Assembly: GCA_947175005.1 (NCBI GenBank)
Contig: CAMWLD010000033.1
Span: 1-12,357, forward strand
Direction: 5' to 3'
DNA: 12,357 nt
Source: an uncultured Ruminococcus sp.
Lineage (GTDB): Bacteria; Bacillota; Clostridia; Oscillospirales; Ruminococcaceae
Position 1 is the stretch's first letter; the number at the start of each line of letters is the position of its first letter. Positions 6,992 to 12,357 of the stretch are shown piece by piece. A program made the translations under genes and the position numbers. The notes beneath the pieces are model-generated. The model ran no database searches, was not told the origin of the DNA, and saw only the letters and a program-made list of their open reading frames with translations.

Positions 6992-7723
6992 CTAATCATG
7001 CCTCTGTTCATCATTGGAAAACATCTCGCAGAATCTTCCCGCAAACGCAGGCTCTTCACCCTTTGCATAAAGGTGAGAAATATCACCGATCGCGCTCGCC
7101 CTGAAAAGAGCAATACCCTCCCGCCGCTCCTCGGTGCAAAGGGTCGTGACAGACGTAGGCGCAGTCATAAGCCCATGCCACAAAACCATGGGCGACAGCC
7201 CCAGCAAATGCCCCAGCATAACGCACTGCACCCCGAAATGACAGAAAAATACTATCCTGTCCTCGTTAGGCGTTACCGCACGGTAAAAATTCCCCTCACG
7301 CTTATATCCGTGCTTTTCTATTATCCTGTCCAGTCCGTCCCATACCTCCGAAAGCCTTTCACGCATATTTCCCGATAACATCATCGGCTGCTCATACCAC
7401 AAATTTCTGTCATAATATTCGGGAACAGCCGTCCATTCTCCGGGAATCATATCCCAGGGAATACCCCTTTTTTCCCCTGTTTTCGGGTCGGTCACGGGAG
7501 CGTCAAATTCCCTTAGCCAAGGCAATGTCTCCGCCGTCCGCCCCGCCTTTTTCAAGGTCACACCGGCAGTGTCCCTCGCCCTGCCCAAAGGTGAAACATA
7601 ATAATTTTTCACGTCCAAAGGCGCAATTCTCTCCGCCAGCATTTGGGCTTCACGCCAACCCTTTTCCGTTAAAGAATCAATGGAATAATCCGGGTCGCCG
7701 TGACGTATGATCAAAATTTTCAT
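6992..7723 (-). CDS. histidine phosphatase family protein (phosphoglycerate-mutase-like)
   Basis: A 243-residue member of the histidine phosphatase superfamily (branch 1). The phospho-accepting histidine is His8 in RHG (7-9). Other expected active-site residues are Arg48 in SPLGRARDT, the acidic Glu72 in LREF and the second histidine His162 in FFCHFG. The family removes phosphate from sugars, nucleotides or other small molecules; the substrate cannot be read from sequence. The protein is longer than minimal members because of an insert around 80-120 (TGEKRGIPWDMIPGEW and following). There is no signal peptide. The ATG (7721-7723) has AAAGG 11 bases upstream. It is the first gene of a likely two-gene unit with the DUF2185 gene. 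Confidence 0.9.
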   Translation of the reverse strand: MKILIIRHGDPDYSIDSLTEKGWREAQMLAERIAPLDVKNYYVSPLGRARDTAGVTLKKAGRTAETLPWLREFDAPVTDPKTGEKRGIPWDMIPGEWTAVPEYYDRNLWYEQPMMLSGNMRERLSEVWDGLDRIIEKHGYKREGNFYRAVTPNEDRIVFFCHFGVQCVMLGHLLGLSPMVLWHGLMTAPTSVTTLCTEERREGIALFRASAIGDISHLYAKGEEPAFAGRFCEMFSNDEQRHD

Positions 7724-7785
7724 ATGTAAAAATACCTTTCATTTTATCTGTAATTAATCCGCGATAATAAATTTCCGACAGCTAT

Positions 7786-7814
7786 ATTTTAACATGTTCA
7801 TGCTTATATGTCAA
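7786..7814 (-). promoter_or_regulatory. promoter of the histidine phosphatase unit
   Basis: On the minus strand TTGACA (7809-7814) and TAAAAT (7786-7791) are separated by exactly 17 bases. The start codon is about 63 bases downstream. Confidence 0.8.
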
Positions 7815-7831
7815 GAAAATTTTTGAACCGA

Positions 7832-7890
7832 AAAATAAACCGCAGGGTTTTCCGTTTCGGAAAACCCTCCGTTTCGGAAAACACTGCGGT
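7832..7890 (-). terminator. terminator after the MFS gene, with an internal 17 bp duplication
   Basis: An outer stem ACCGCAG (7839-7845) / CTGCGGT (7884-7890) is followed on the minus strand by TTTATTTTT. Inside, the unit CCGTTTCGGAAAACCCT is tandemly repeated (7852-7868, and 7869 onward through CCGTTTCGGAAAAC). Without one unit the structure would be a single near-perfect 16 bp hairpin. The plus strand also has a T6 run at 7894-7899. Confidence 0.7.
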
Positions 7891-7957
7891 CAATTTTTTA
7901 TAAATTAACGTCCCTCAAAAAAAGCGGAAAAATGTCACGGGTAAGTCGGGCAAACAC

Positions 7958-9129
7958 TTACCAAATTGTAAAAAACGCCCCCGCAGGCAATGTCAAAAAC
8001 AGCATGATAATTGAAAAGGAAAAGGACTCCATAGATGTAAGAGTAGCTCGCTGCTCCGAGGGGAACATATCCTGTAAAATTGCATTTGTCCGCACCTGCA
8101 AAGCGTCGTCCGCCATTGCCGAAATAAAGCCTCCCAAGCCATAACAAACCACAGCGGGGAATGCTCCGCCAATATCCCGAGACCTACAAGCAGCAGCGTT
8201 GCAGCAAACATTTTCCTATAAGAAATTTTCGGAAATTTGGATAACCGGACCGATAATTTTGACCCGACAATGCCGCCCATTTCCATAAAAAGCAGCGCAA
8301 AGCCTAGCGCCTCTTCGGGAAGTCCCTTTTCGGTAAGCTTTGCCTGCAAATAGAACAGCAGCAGAATATCAACAGCCCCCACAAGGGAATTGCACATCAT
8401 AAGCCCCATAGCATTCCGTGCGCTTTTGATAAATGCAAAGCTTTCCGTGAAACACATTTTTAGCTCGGCTGCCGTTTCGGCAAAGTTTCTTTTACTTTTT
8501 CCAGTTCCGTCATTTCCCGGGTAAACCTCGTAAAGGCTCATCAGCAGAAAAATCTGAATAACGCCCGTAATAAGGTCTGTGCTGTAAGCAGCCCTGTGCC
8601 CGATAAGAAGAGCGAAGCCTGCGCACAGAGTGGAAATGCCGCTGCAAAGGCGGTAAATTATCAGCTGATTTGCATTGTATTTGTCAAACCCGCTTTCCAT
8701 TCCCGCAAGCTTTAAGGAATCGTATGCAAGAGCGTCTCCCGTGCCCGAGGAAAAATTGTAGGCAAGGGCTTGAAACCCGATCGAAATGCACACGGTAACA
8801 AGGCTTCCCGACAGTATCATAACAACATTTGCGATCATTCGCATAACAGTGCTTACAATAAGCATTTTCCGCCTGCCGAACACATCCGCCAGCACCCCCG
8901 AGGGTATCTCGAAAATAAGGCTCACAATGTGGAAAACCGTTTCGGCAACGCCTATTTCCACCAGTGAAAAACCTCTTGCCGCCAGTATTGCGACCCACGC
9001 CCCCGTCAGGGATAAATTACCTAAAACCGAGGAAGCGTAAAGCTTTGAAATTTGTTTTTTGACGGTGTTTGTTTTGCAAACATCTTTTGCCCCAACCTTT
9101 TCGGGCGTGTTATTTTTAAATTTAAACAT
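7958..9129 (-). pseudogene. MFS drug-exporter-like protein, frameshifted near the C-terminus
   Basis: A 12-helix-type major facilitator resembling clostridial multidrug/macrolide exporters. Hydrophobic helices run through the whole chain and motif A (GVLADVFGRRK, residues 78-88) lies between helices 2 and 3. The ATG at 9127-9129 has AAGGAG 7 bases upstream. The first frame is normal for about 323 residues, then becomes Arg/Ser/Leu-rich junk and stops at 7993. The genuine last part (VVCYGLGGFISAM, QVRTNAILQDMF, then FSFSIIMLFLTLPAGAFF) is in another frame ending at the TAA at 7958-7960. One missing base in the four-base run at 8156-8159 explains this; restoring it gives about 390 residues, the usual length. 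It may be a recent mutation, a sequencing error or a phase-variable site. Expression is probably controlled by the leader upstream. Confidence 0.82.
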
Positions 9130-9134
9130 AAAAA

Positions 9135-9172
9135 ATCTCCTTAACATGAATTTAAAAAACAGTTAAGGAGAT
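9135..9172 (-). promoter_or_regulatory. hairpin hiding the MFS ribosome binding site
   Basis: ATCTCCTTAAC (9162-9172 on the minus strand) pairs perfectly over 11 bases with GTTAAGGAGAT (9135-9145) across a 16-base loop. The second arm holds the AAGGAG of the MFS gene, so translation should be blocked unless the hairpin opens. Confidence 0.75.
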
Positions 9173-9272
9173 AATGCGCTTTATATTAAGTTTTGCGGTC
9201 AAAGCTCACAAAAGCCTATAATAAAAGGCTCTGACAAAAATTGTCCAACTTAAAAAAGGGCGCACTATCCCC
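9167..9272 (-). promoter_or_regulatory. long nested leader hairpin competing with the SD-hiding hairpin
   Basis: Three collinear pairing blocks nest on the minus-strand RNA. GGGGATAGTGCGC (9260-9272) pairs with GCGCATTATCTCC (9167-9179), 13 bp with two G-U pairs. TTAAGTT (9247-9253) pairs with AACTTAA (9186-9192). GTCAGAGC (9228-9235) pairs with GCTTTGAC (9198-9205). The first block uses the same bases that would hide the MFS ribosome site. A U6 run (9154-9159) follows. An alternative small hairpin, GTCCC-TTAC-GGGGAT (9267-9281), would prevent the long fold. Confidence 0.65.
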
Positions 9273-9329
9273 GTAAGGGACAAAAACAGATCCTTTATTA
9301 AGCTGTAAATTCATCGTTTTCCAGAGCAT
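9216..9329 (-). CDS. 37-codon leader peptide ORF upstream of the MFS exporter
   Basis: A short ORF begins at the ATG at 9327-9329, with GAGG 9 bases upstream, and ends at a TAG at 9216-9218. The product reads MLWKTMNLQLNKGSVFVP, then YGDSAPFFKLDNFCQSLLL. It starts about 60 bases after the promoter's -10. Its middle codons (Val-Pro-Tyr-Gly-Asp-Ser-Ala) overlie the bases that choose between the two alternative leader folds, and its stop lies inside a small hairpin. By analogy with leader peptides of ribosome-targeting antibiotic resistance genes, stalling here would change the fold and switch on the exporter. The role is inferred; the ORF, ribosome site and overlap with structure are visible. 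Confidence 0.6.
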   Translation of the reverse strand: MLWKTMNLQLNKGSVFVPYGDSAPFFKLDNFCQSLLL

Positions 9330-9388
9330 TTTACCTGACCTCGCAAATGTATTTCGGTGCGAATTACATTCGCAATAGCACCGTACTT

Positions 9389-9417
9389 ATCATAACACAA
9401 TTTTCGGGAAATGTCAA
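9389..9417 (-). promoter_or_regulatory. promoter of the MFS gene and its leader
   Basis: On the minus strand TTGACA (9412-9417) and TATGAT (9389-9394) are separated by exactly 17 bases. The MFS start codon is about 260 bases downstream, leaving a long untranslated leader. Confidence 0.8.
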
Positions 9418-9427
9418 GAGAAAAATT

Positions 9428-9464
9428 CAAAAATAAAAGGCAGCAAAGCACATTCTCTGCTGCC
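9428..9464 (-). terminator. intrinsic terminator of the X/Y operon
   Basis: On the minus strand GGCAGCA (9458-9464) pairs with TGCTGCC (9439-9445) across a 12-base loop and is followed by TTTTATTTTT. It lies 24 bases after the Y3 stop and just before the MFS promoter. Confidence 0.88.
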
Positions 9465-9487
9465 GTGATTTTTGAAGAGTTGAAGAA

Positions 9488-9928
9488 TTATGCAATAAGC
9501 ACATTTCCCGCCTCGTCGCATATAATGATATTTTCTTCTTTTACGCTGTCCAGCGCATTTATGACGATCCCCATAAAGCTGTCGATATCCTCTTTCTCAA
9601 GGGCGCAGTTTTTGCTGACGACCACCGAAACAAGCGCCTCGGAAAAATCATTCTGTGCGGATGAGCCTCTTTTTAAAATGGAGACCTCTGCATTATCTAT
9701 CCGGTCCGATTTCACAAGCAGCTCGGAAACTTCTTTTTCTTTTGACAGTATGCGTTTTGTTTCTTCTTCGCCCAATATTTGTTCGACGTATTCATGATAA
9801 ACGCCGTTTTCATCAACATACCAAGAAGTAAACGTCACCGTTCCCGCATTGTTATCATCTATATGTTTGTGTATAAAAACCGCTGCCAACAGAACGGCGC
9901 ACACAACGCCTATAATTATTTTTTTCAT
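9488..9928 (-). CDS. Y3: small membrane-anchored protein with FliF/YscJ-like domain
   Basis: A 146-residue paralogue of the protein encoded at 10112-10627. Residues 4-20 are one hydrophobic helix after MKK, so the rest should lie outside the membrane. Shared segments with Y2 include MKKIIIGV-CAVLLAA, YVDE-G-Y and the whole C-terminal half. Residues about 60-146 follow the FliF/YscJ ring-building pattern: a helix (EKEVSELLVKSDRI), a strand (NAEVSIL), a strand (ALVSVVVSKN), a helix (EDIDSFMGIVINAL) and a strand ending ENIIICDEAGNVL. In FliF and YscJ such domains assemble membrane rings. The ATG at 9926-9928 has GGTGAT just upstream; a longer frame to 9976 has no ribosome site. It is the last gene of the operon, just before the terminator. 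The family link is from pattern recognition. Confidence 0.72.
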   Translation of the reverse strand: MKKIIIGVVCAVLLAAVFIHKHIDDNNAGTVTFTSWYVDENGVYHEYVEQILGEEETKRILSKEKEVSELLVKSDRIDNAEVSILKRGSSAQNDFSEALVSVVVSKNCALEKEDIDSFMGIVINALDSVKEENIIICDEAGNVLIA

Positions 9929-9972
9929 ATTATCACCCATGTCAAACGTTATGAAAAACTTGTCGTTATAAA

Positions 9973-10077
9973 TCAAATTAATTTACCGTACCTTATGCTG
10001 TTGAACAGTCTCATAAGAACCACCCTGTCGGTCTTGCAGTATCTTTCCGCATAATCGCTTATGTCCTGTTCAGTCAT
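9973..10077 (-). CDS. X3: mini X paralogue, C-terminal tail only
   Basis: A 34-residue ORF reading MTEQDISDYAERYCKTDR followed by VVLMRLFNSIRYGKLI, closely matching only the last ~25 residues of X1 and X2. The N-terminal region and the helical core of the family are missing. The TTTACGGAGG block that serves X1 and X2 is kept upstream (10093-10102). An in-frame ATG at 10090-10092 is only one base after this GGAGG, so the ATG at 10075-10077, with its own GAGGA five bases upstream, is the better start. It keeps its place in the operon: 35 bases after Y2 and 45 bases before Y3. It is either a working micro-protein or the remnant of an internal deletion. Confidence 0.6.
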   Translation of the reverse strand: MTEQDISDYAERYCKTDRVVLMRLFNSIRYGKLI

Positions 10078-10111
10078 AAATTCCTCATTCATGCCTCCGT
10101 AAATTGCAGAT

Positions 10112-10627
10112 TTAATTAAGGTCATTTCCCGCCTCGTCCGTTATAAAGATGTTTTCCGGTTTAACACCCTCCAGCGAATTAATGACAATCCGGATTATGC
10201 CGTCTATCTCATCTTCCTCGGGGGCACGGTTTTTGGTGACGGCTACCGAAACAAGAGTTTCGGAAAGATCATTCCCGGAGTCGTCAAGCTGTAAATCCAG
10301 AACAGCAACAGAAACCTCTGCCGTATCCACCCATTCCGCCTGCATGATCTCCTGCGAAATGACATTTTCCAGCGCCAAAATCCTGTTTGCGGGAGTCTCA
10401 TCCGGGTCACTGAATTCCGATACCGTAAAATCGGTAATATCAAGATTTATCGTTTCCGCATTTTCATCATATCCCCCGACCTCTGCATATCCGGTATAAA
10501 AACCCGTTTCGTCCACATACGCTGTATTCGATATATTATCTGCTGCCGCACTTTTTGTTCGGTCATACACCAAACCCGCAGCCGCCAGCAGTACAGCGCA
10601 TGAAACGCCTATAATTATTTTTTTCAT
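10112..10627 (-). CDS. Y2: small membrane-anchored protein with FliF/YscJ-like domain
   Basis: A 171-residue protein with a single N-terminal hydrophobic helix (4-20) after MKK, then an exposed region. Residues about 81-171 resemble a FliF/YscJ-type ring-building domain: the helix NRILALENVISQEIM, WVDTAEVSVAVLDL, LSETLVSVAVTKN, the helix EEDEIDGIIRIVINSL and VKPENIFITDEAGNDL. The last segment matches the 'G-l-x-P-E-N-V-x-V-x-D-x-x-G' pattern near the end of that domain in FliF. Compared with FliF (over 500 residues) it has only this one domain and one helix. The ATG (10625-10627) has AGGTGAT upstream. It lies 25 bases after X2. Function is unknown; a role at the flagellar base or another membrane ring is an inference from the domain and the sigma-28-like promoter. 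Confidence 0.75.
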   Translation of the reverse strand: MKKIIIGVSCAVLLAAAGLVYDRTKSAAADNISNTAYVDETGFYTGYAEVGGYDENAETINLDITDFTVSEFSDPDETPANRILALENVISQEIMQAEWVDTAEVSVAVLDLQLDDSGNDLSETLVSVAVTKNRAPEEDEIDGIIRIVINSLEGVKPENIFITDEAGNDLN

Positions 10628-10651
10628 ATTATCACCTGTCCTTTTTTTATT

Positions 10652-11374
10652 TCATATCCTGCCGTACCTGATACTGTTGAAAAGCTTTATAAGAGTTTCC
10701 CTGTCGATTTTATAGTATCTGTCAATATATTCATTTACTTTTGATTGCATATAATCCTGCCGTTCTTCCTTTGACATGGCAAGATATTCCGTCGAAGCGT
10801 TATAAGACATAGTACGGTCATACCCCGCCGCACGTCTTGCGGCTGTATCTTCCGCACAGGCGGCAGAATGCTCCATTCGCTCCCCAATGCCCTCGTTAAG
10901 CAGATCGTATTCCTCTTTGGTGAATTTTCCCTCCGCATACGCTTTATCTAAACGCCTTGCCATATTGCCGTAATACTCCGCTATTCTCTCTTTGGTGGGA
11001 ACACCGCCCTCAATGCCGCTGCTAAGGTCATAAAAGTTGTTGCTGTATATCACCATTTTCACATACCTGTCATTAAAATCAATGTCATTGGAATATTTTG
11101 AGCGGGGCTGCGCACTGCCGCTTTTTCCGCCGGACAGTTCAAGGCTGTCCCTTTTTAATATGCCGTTGTTTTCTTTTTTCTGCTTAATATTATCGGGCAT
11201 TGCCGTGCCCTCTGCAAGAGGCTTGATGTGACCGGTGTCCTTGCCGCTGTAAAGGGGTTCATTTAATTCAACAAATTTTGCGGGCTCTGTGCCGCCTGTG
11301 CTTTTTGAAATATTGGGGAAGTCATGTCCCGTCAAGGTCTTGTAAAGTTCTCTGTTGCTCATACTTGTTATCAT
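10652..11374 (-). CDS. X2: uncharacterised X-family protein
   Basis: A 240-residue soluble, hydrophilic protein of a family I do not recognise. It shares with X1 the N-terminus MITSM-x-x-x-ELYKTL-x-GH, a helical core PTKERIAEYYGNMARRL then DKAYAEGKFTKEEYDLLNE (residues about 126-161), and the tail EYIDRYYKIDR then ETLIKLFNSIRYGRI (215-240). The core resembles an EF-hand-free helix-turn-helix pair with regular Lys/Glu/Tyr spacing. Residues 20-100 are low-complexity, rich in Gly, Ser, Lys and Asn, and probably disordered. There is no signal peptide, membrane helix or enzyme motif. The ATG has GGAGG 8 bases upstream in the conserved TTTACGGAGG block. It sits 28 bases after X1 and 25 bases before Y2, with no internal promoter seen. 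Confidence 0.78.
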   Translation of the reverse strand: MITSMSNRELYKTLTGHDFPNISKSTGGTEPAKFVELNEPLYSGKDTGHIKPLAEGTAMPDNIKQKKENNGILKRDSLELSGGKSGSAQPRSKYSNDIDFNDRYVKMVIYSNNFYDLSSGIEGGVPTKERIAEYYGNMARRLDKAYAEGKFTKEEYDLLNEGIGERMEHSAACAEDTAARRAAGYDRTMSYNASTEYLAMSKEERQDYMQSKVNEYIDRYYKIDRETLIKLFNSIRYGRI

Positions 11375-11402
11375 AGCTCATACCTCCGTAAAATATGTAA
11401 GC

Positions 11403-12143
11403 TTATTTGCCGTATCTTATTAAGCTGAACAGCTTCATAAGAGCAAGCCTGTCGATTTTGCAGTACCTCTCGACATAATCTTGTATCTCCTTTTCCCGTG
11501 CCGCCAAACGCTCTTCGGGGGTCATGCTCTTTTCCCTTTGAACAATTTCAGCAACAGCTTCAGGCGAAAGTCTCCCTCTCTTTTCACCGAGGGCATAAGA
11601 TGCCTCTAAACGTTCGTATGCCGTGGCATCTTTTTCAACTTGGTTTGTTATCATTTCGTTAAGCTCATCAAACTCGTCTTTAGTAAACTTACCCTCTGCA
11701 TATGCGTTGTCAAGTCGTTTTGCCATAGCGCCGTAATACTCTGCAATACGCTCTTTTGTCACAACGCCGTTAGCATATCCCCTTTCCAATTCGGTGCGGA
11801 TATTATTGCCCAAAAAGTTAATAGCGTCAGAAGCCGCATAAGGCATTTCTTTCAGATTATCTTTGTAAAGCCCAATATCCTGACTTTCAGCAATCTTTAA
11901 CTCGGAACGTTCAAAACGATCCATATTAGGGTCTGTGGCAAGGTCTATGCCGGTTTTGTTTTTCATATTGCATTTTGCGCTTTCCTTTAAAGCATTCTCT
12001 ACATCTTCTATGGAAACACCCGGGATTTGCGTTGCCTTTGCTTTTGGGGCAGCCTTACTGTTCTCGGGAGCAGAATAATAGTTCGGCTTATAATGCCCCA
12101 CCAAGGTTTTGTATAGCTCGCTTTGGTTCATACTTGTTATCAT
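11403..12143 (-). CDS. X1: uncharacterised X-family protein, first gene of the operon
   Basis: A 246-residue hydrophilic protein, paralogous to X2. It has the same MITSM start (identical first 15 bases), the core VTKERIAEYYGAMAKRL then DNAYAEGKFTKDEFDELNE (about 128-163) and the tail DYVERYCKIDR then LALMKLFSLIRYGK (222-246). Between core and tail it is highly charged and helical (YERLEASYALGEKRGR, SMTPEERLAAREKEIQ). The N-terminal 20-45 stretch is Pro/Ala/Lys-rich and probably flexible. No export signal or catalytic motif is visible, so it is likely cytosolic. The ATG (12141-12143) has GGAGG 8 bases upstream. It is read from a sigma-28-like promoter about 40 bases upstream, which suggests a motility role. 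The function is unknown. Confidence 0.78.
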   Translation of the reverse strand: MITSMNQSELYKTLVGHYKPNYYSAPENSKAAPKAKATQIPGVSIEDVENALKESAKCNMKNKTGIDLATDPNMDRFERSELKIAESQDIGLYKDNLKEMPYAASDAINFLGNNIRTELERGYANGVVTKERIAEYYGAMAKRLDNAYAEGKFTKDEFDELNEMITNQVEKDATAYERLEASYALGEKRGRLSPEAVAEIVQREKSMTPEERLAAREKEIQDYVERYCKIDRLALMKLFSLIRYGK

Positions 12144-12182
12144 GATTCCTGCCTCCGTAAAATAAAATAGTCCTTATCTTAT

Positions 12183-12209
12183 ATATCGTCAGGCAGGGCA
12201 AAATCTTTA
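12183..12209 (-). promoter_or_regulatory. sigma-28 (SigD/FliA)-type promoter of the X/Y operon
   Basis: On the minus strand TAAAGATT (12202-12209) is followed after exactly 11 bases by GACGATAT (12183-12190). The known motility-sigma consensus is TAAAGTTT-N11-GCCGATAA, so 7 of 8 and 6 of 8 positions match with correct spacing. The X1 start codon is about 40 bases downstream. No good TTGACA/TATAAT pair was seen in 12144-12357. Confidence 0.65.
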
Positions 12210-12357
12210 GTCCCTCCGAATAATTTTGTTGGTATATCCAAACGCTTTTCGGGGATTTATGCTTTATATTCAAAATATCGGAAAGAATATTAACTCAAAT
12301 TCAACAAAATGTTCATTTGTTTTAATTCCTCATCAAAAATTTTAACTGCCTATTGAC

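Noticed and set aside
9260..9281. Leader of the MFS gene as a known metabolite riboswitch
   Set aside because: I see no recognisable aptamer motif; the leader ORF and paired arms fit a translation-coupled attenuator better.
9973..10092. Start of X3 at the first ATG (10090-10092)
   Set aside because: It is only one base after GGAGG, too close for initiation; the in-frame ATG at 10075-10077 has better spacing to GAGGA.
12088..12273. Minus-strand ORF of 61 codons across the X1 start
   Set aside because: It overlaps the sigma-28-like promoter and X1 in another frame and has no ribosome site or protein-like composition.
12275..12301. TCCGATAT as a second sigma-28 -10
   Set aside because: The octamer 11 bases upstream is AATTTGAG, which does not match TAAAGTTT.
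1..12357. CRISPR array, tRNA, rRNA, transposase or integrase
   Set aside because: No regularly spaced repeats, no cloverleaf-like segment and no recombinase or transposase motifs were seen by eye.

Overview
The window looks like a piece of a low-to-moderate GC, Gram-positive, anaerobic Clostridia-type genome (rumen or gut Oscillospiraceae/Lachnospiraceae style). The reasons are strong GGAGG ribosome sites, TTGACA/TATAAT promoters with 17-18 base spacers, a GH43 xylosidase, a lipobox lipoprotein, an HxlR regulator, and what looks like a sigma-28 (motility sigma) promoter. No rRNA, tRNA, CRISPR array, transposase or integrase was seen. All genes except the first are on the minus strand, so the region reads from right to left.

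Layout, left to right. 1-498 (+) is the C-terminal end of a GH43 beta-xylosidase-like protein, ending at a bidirectional terminator shared with a convergent 126-residue unknown protein (573-953). 1037-2504 holds two flavin-binding pyridoxamine-oxidase-like proteins and an HxlR regulator. Between them lies a decayed copy of the 3' end of the next gene. 2683-5646 is a MoxR-type AAA+ ATPase with a large metallopeptidase-like/VWA partner, transcribed from one good promoter that abuts a 33 bp perfect palindrome. 5757-6410 is a lipoprotein. 6568-7723 is a histidine phosphatase followed by a DUF2185/Imm33-like protein.

7958-9129 is an MFS exporter, frameshifted near its C-terminus. It is preceded by a roughly 260 nt leader holding a 37-codon leader ORF, a long nested hairpin and an 11 bp hairpin that hides the ribosome site. 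This looks like an attenuator for a drug exporter.

9488-12143 is one operon of a repeated gene pair. The 'X' genes (246, 240 and about 34 aa) share a helical core and/or a conserved C-terminal tail. The 'Y' genes (171 and 146 aa) are small membrane-anchored proteins with a FliF/YscJ-like domain. Order of transcription is X1, X2, Y2, X3 (mini), Y3, then a strong terminator. The operon starts at a sequence closely matching a sigma-28 promoter, so it probably belongs to the motility regulon. I do not recognise the X family. This operon and the MFS leader are the two most interesting parts of the window.
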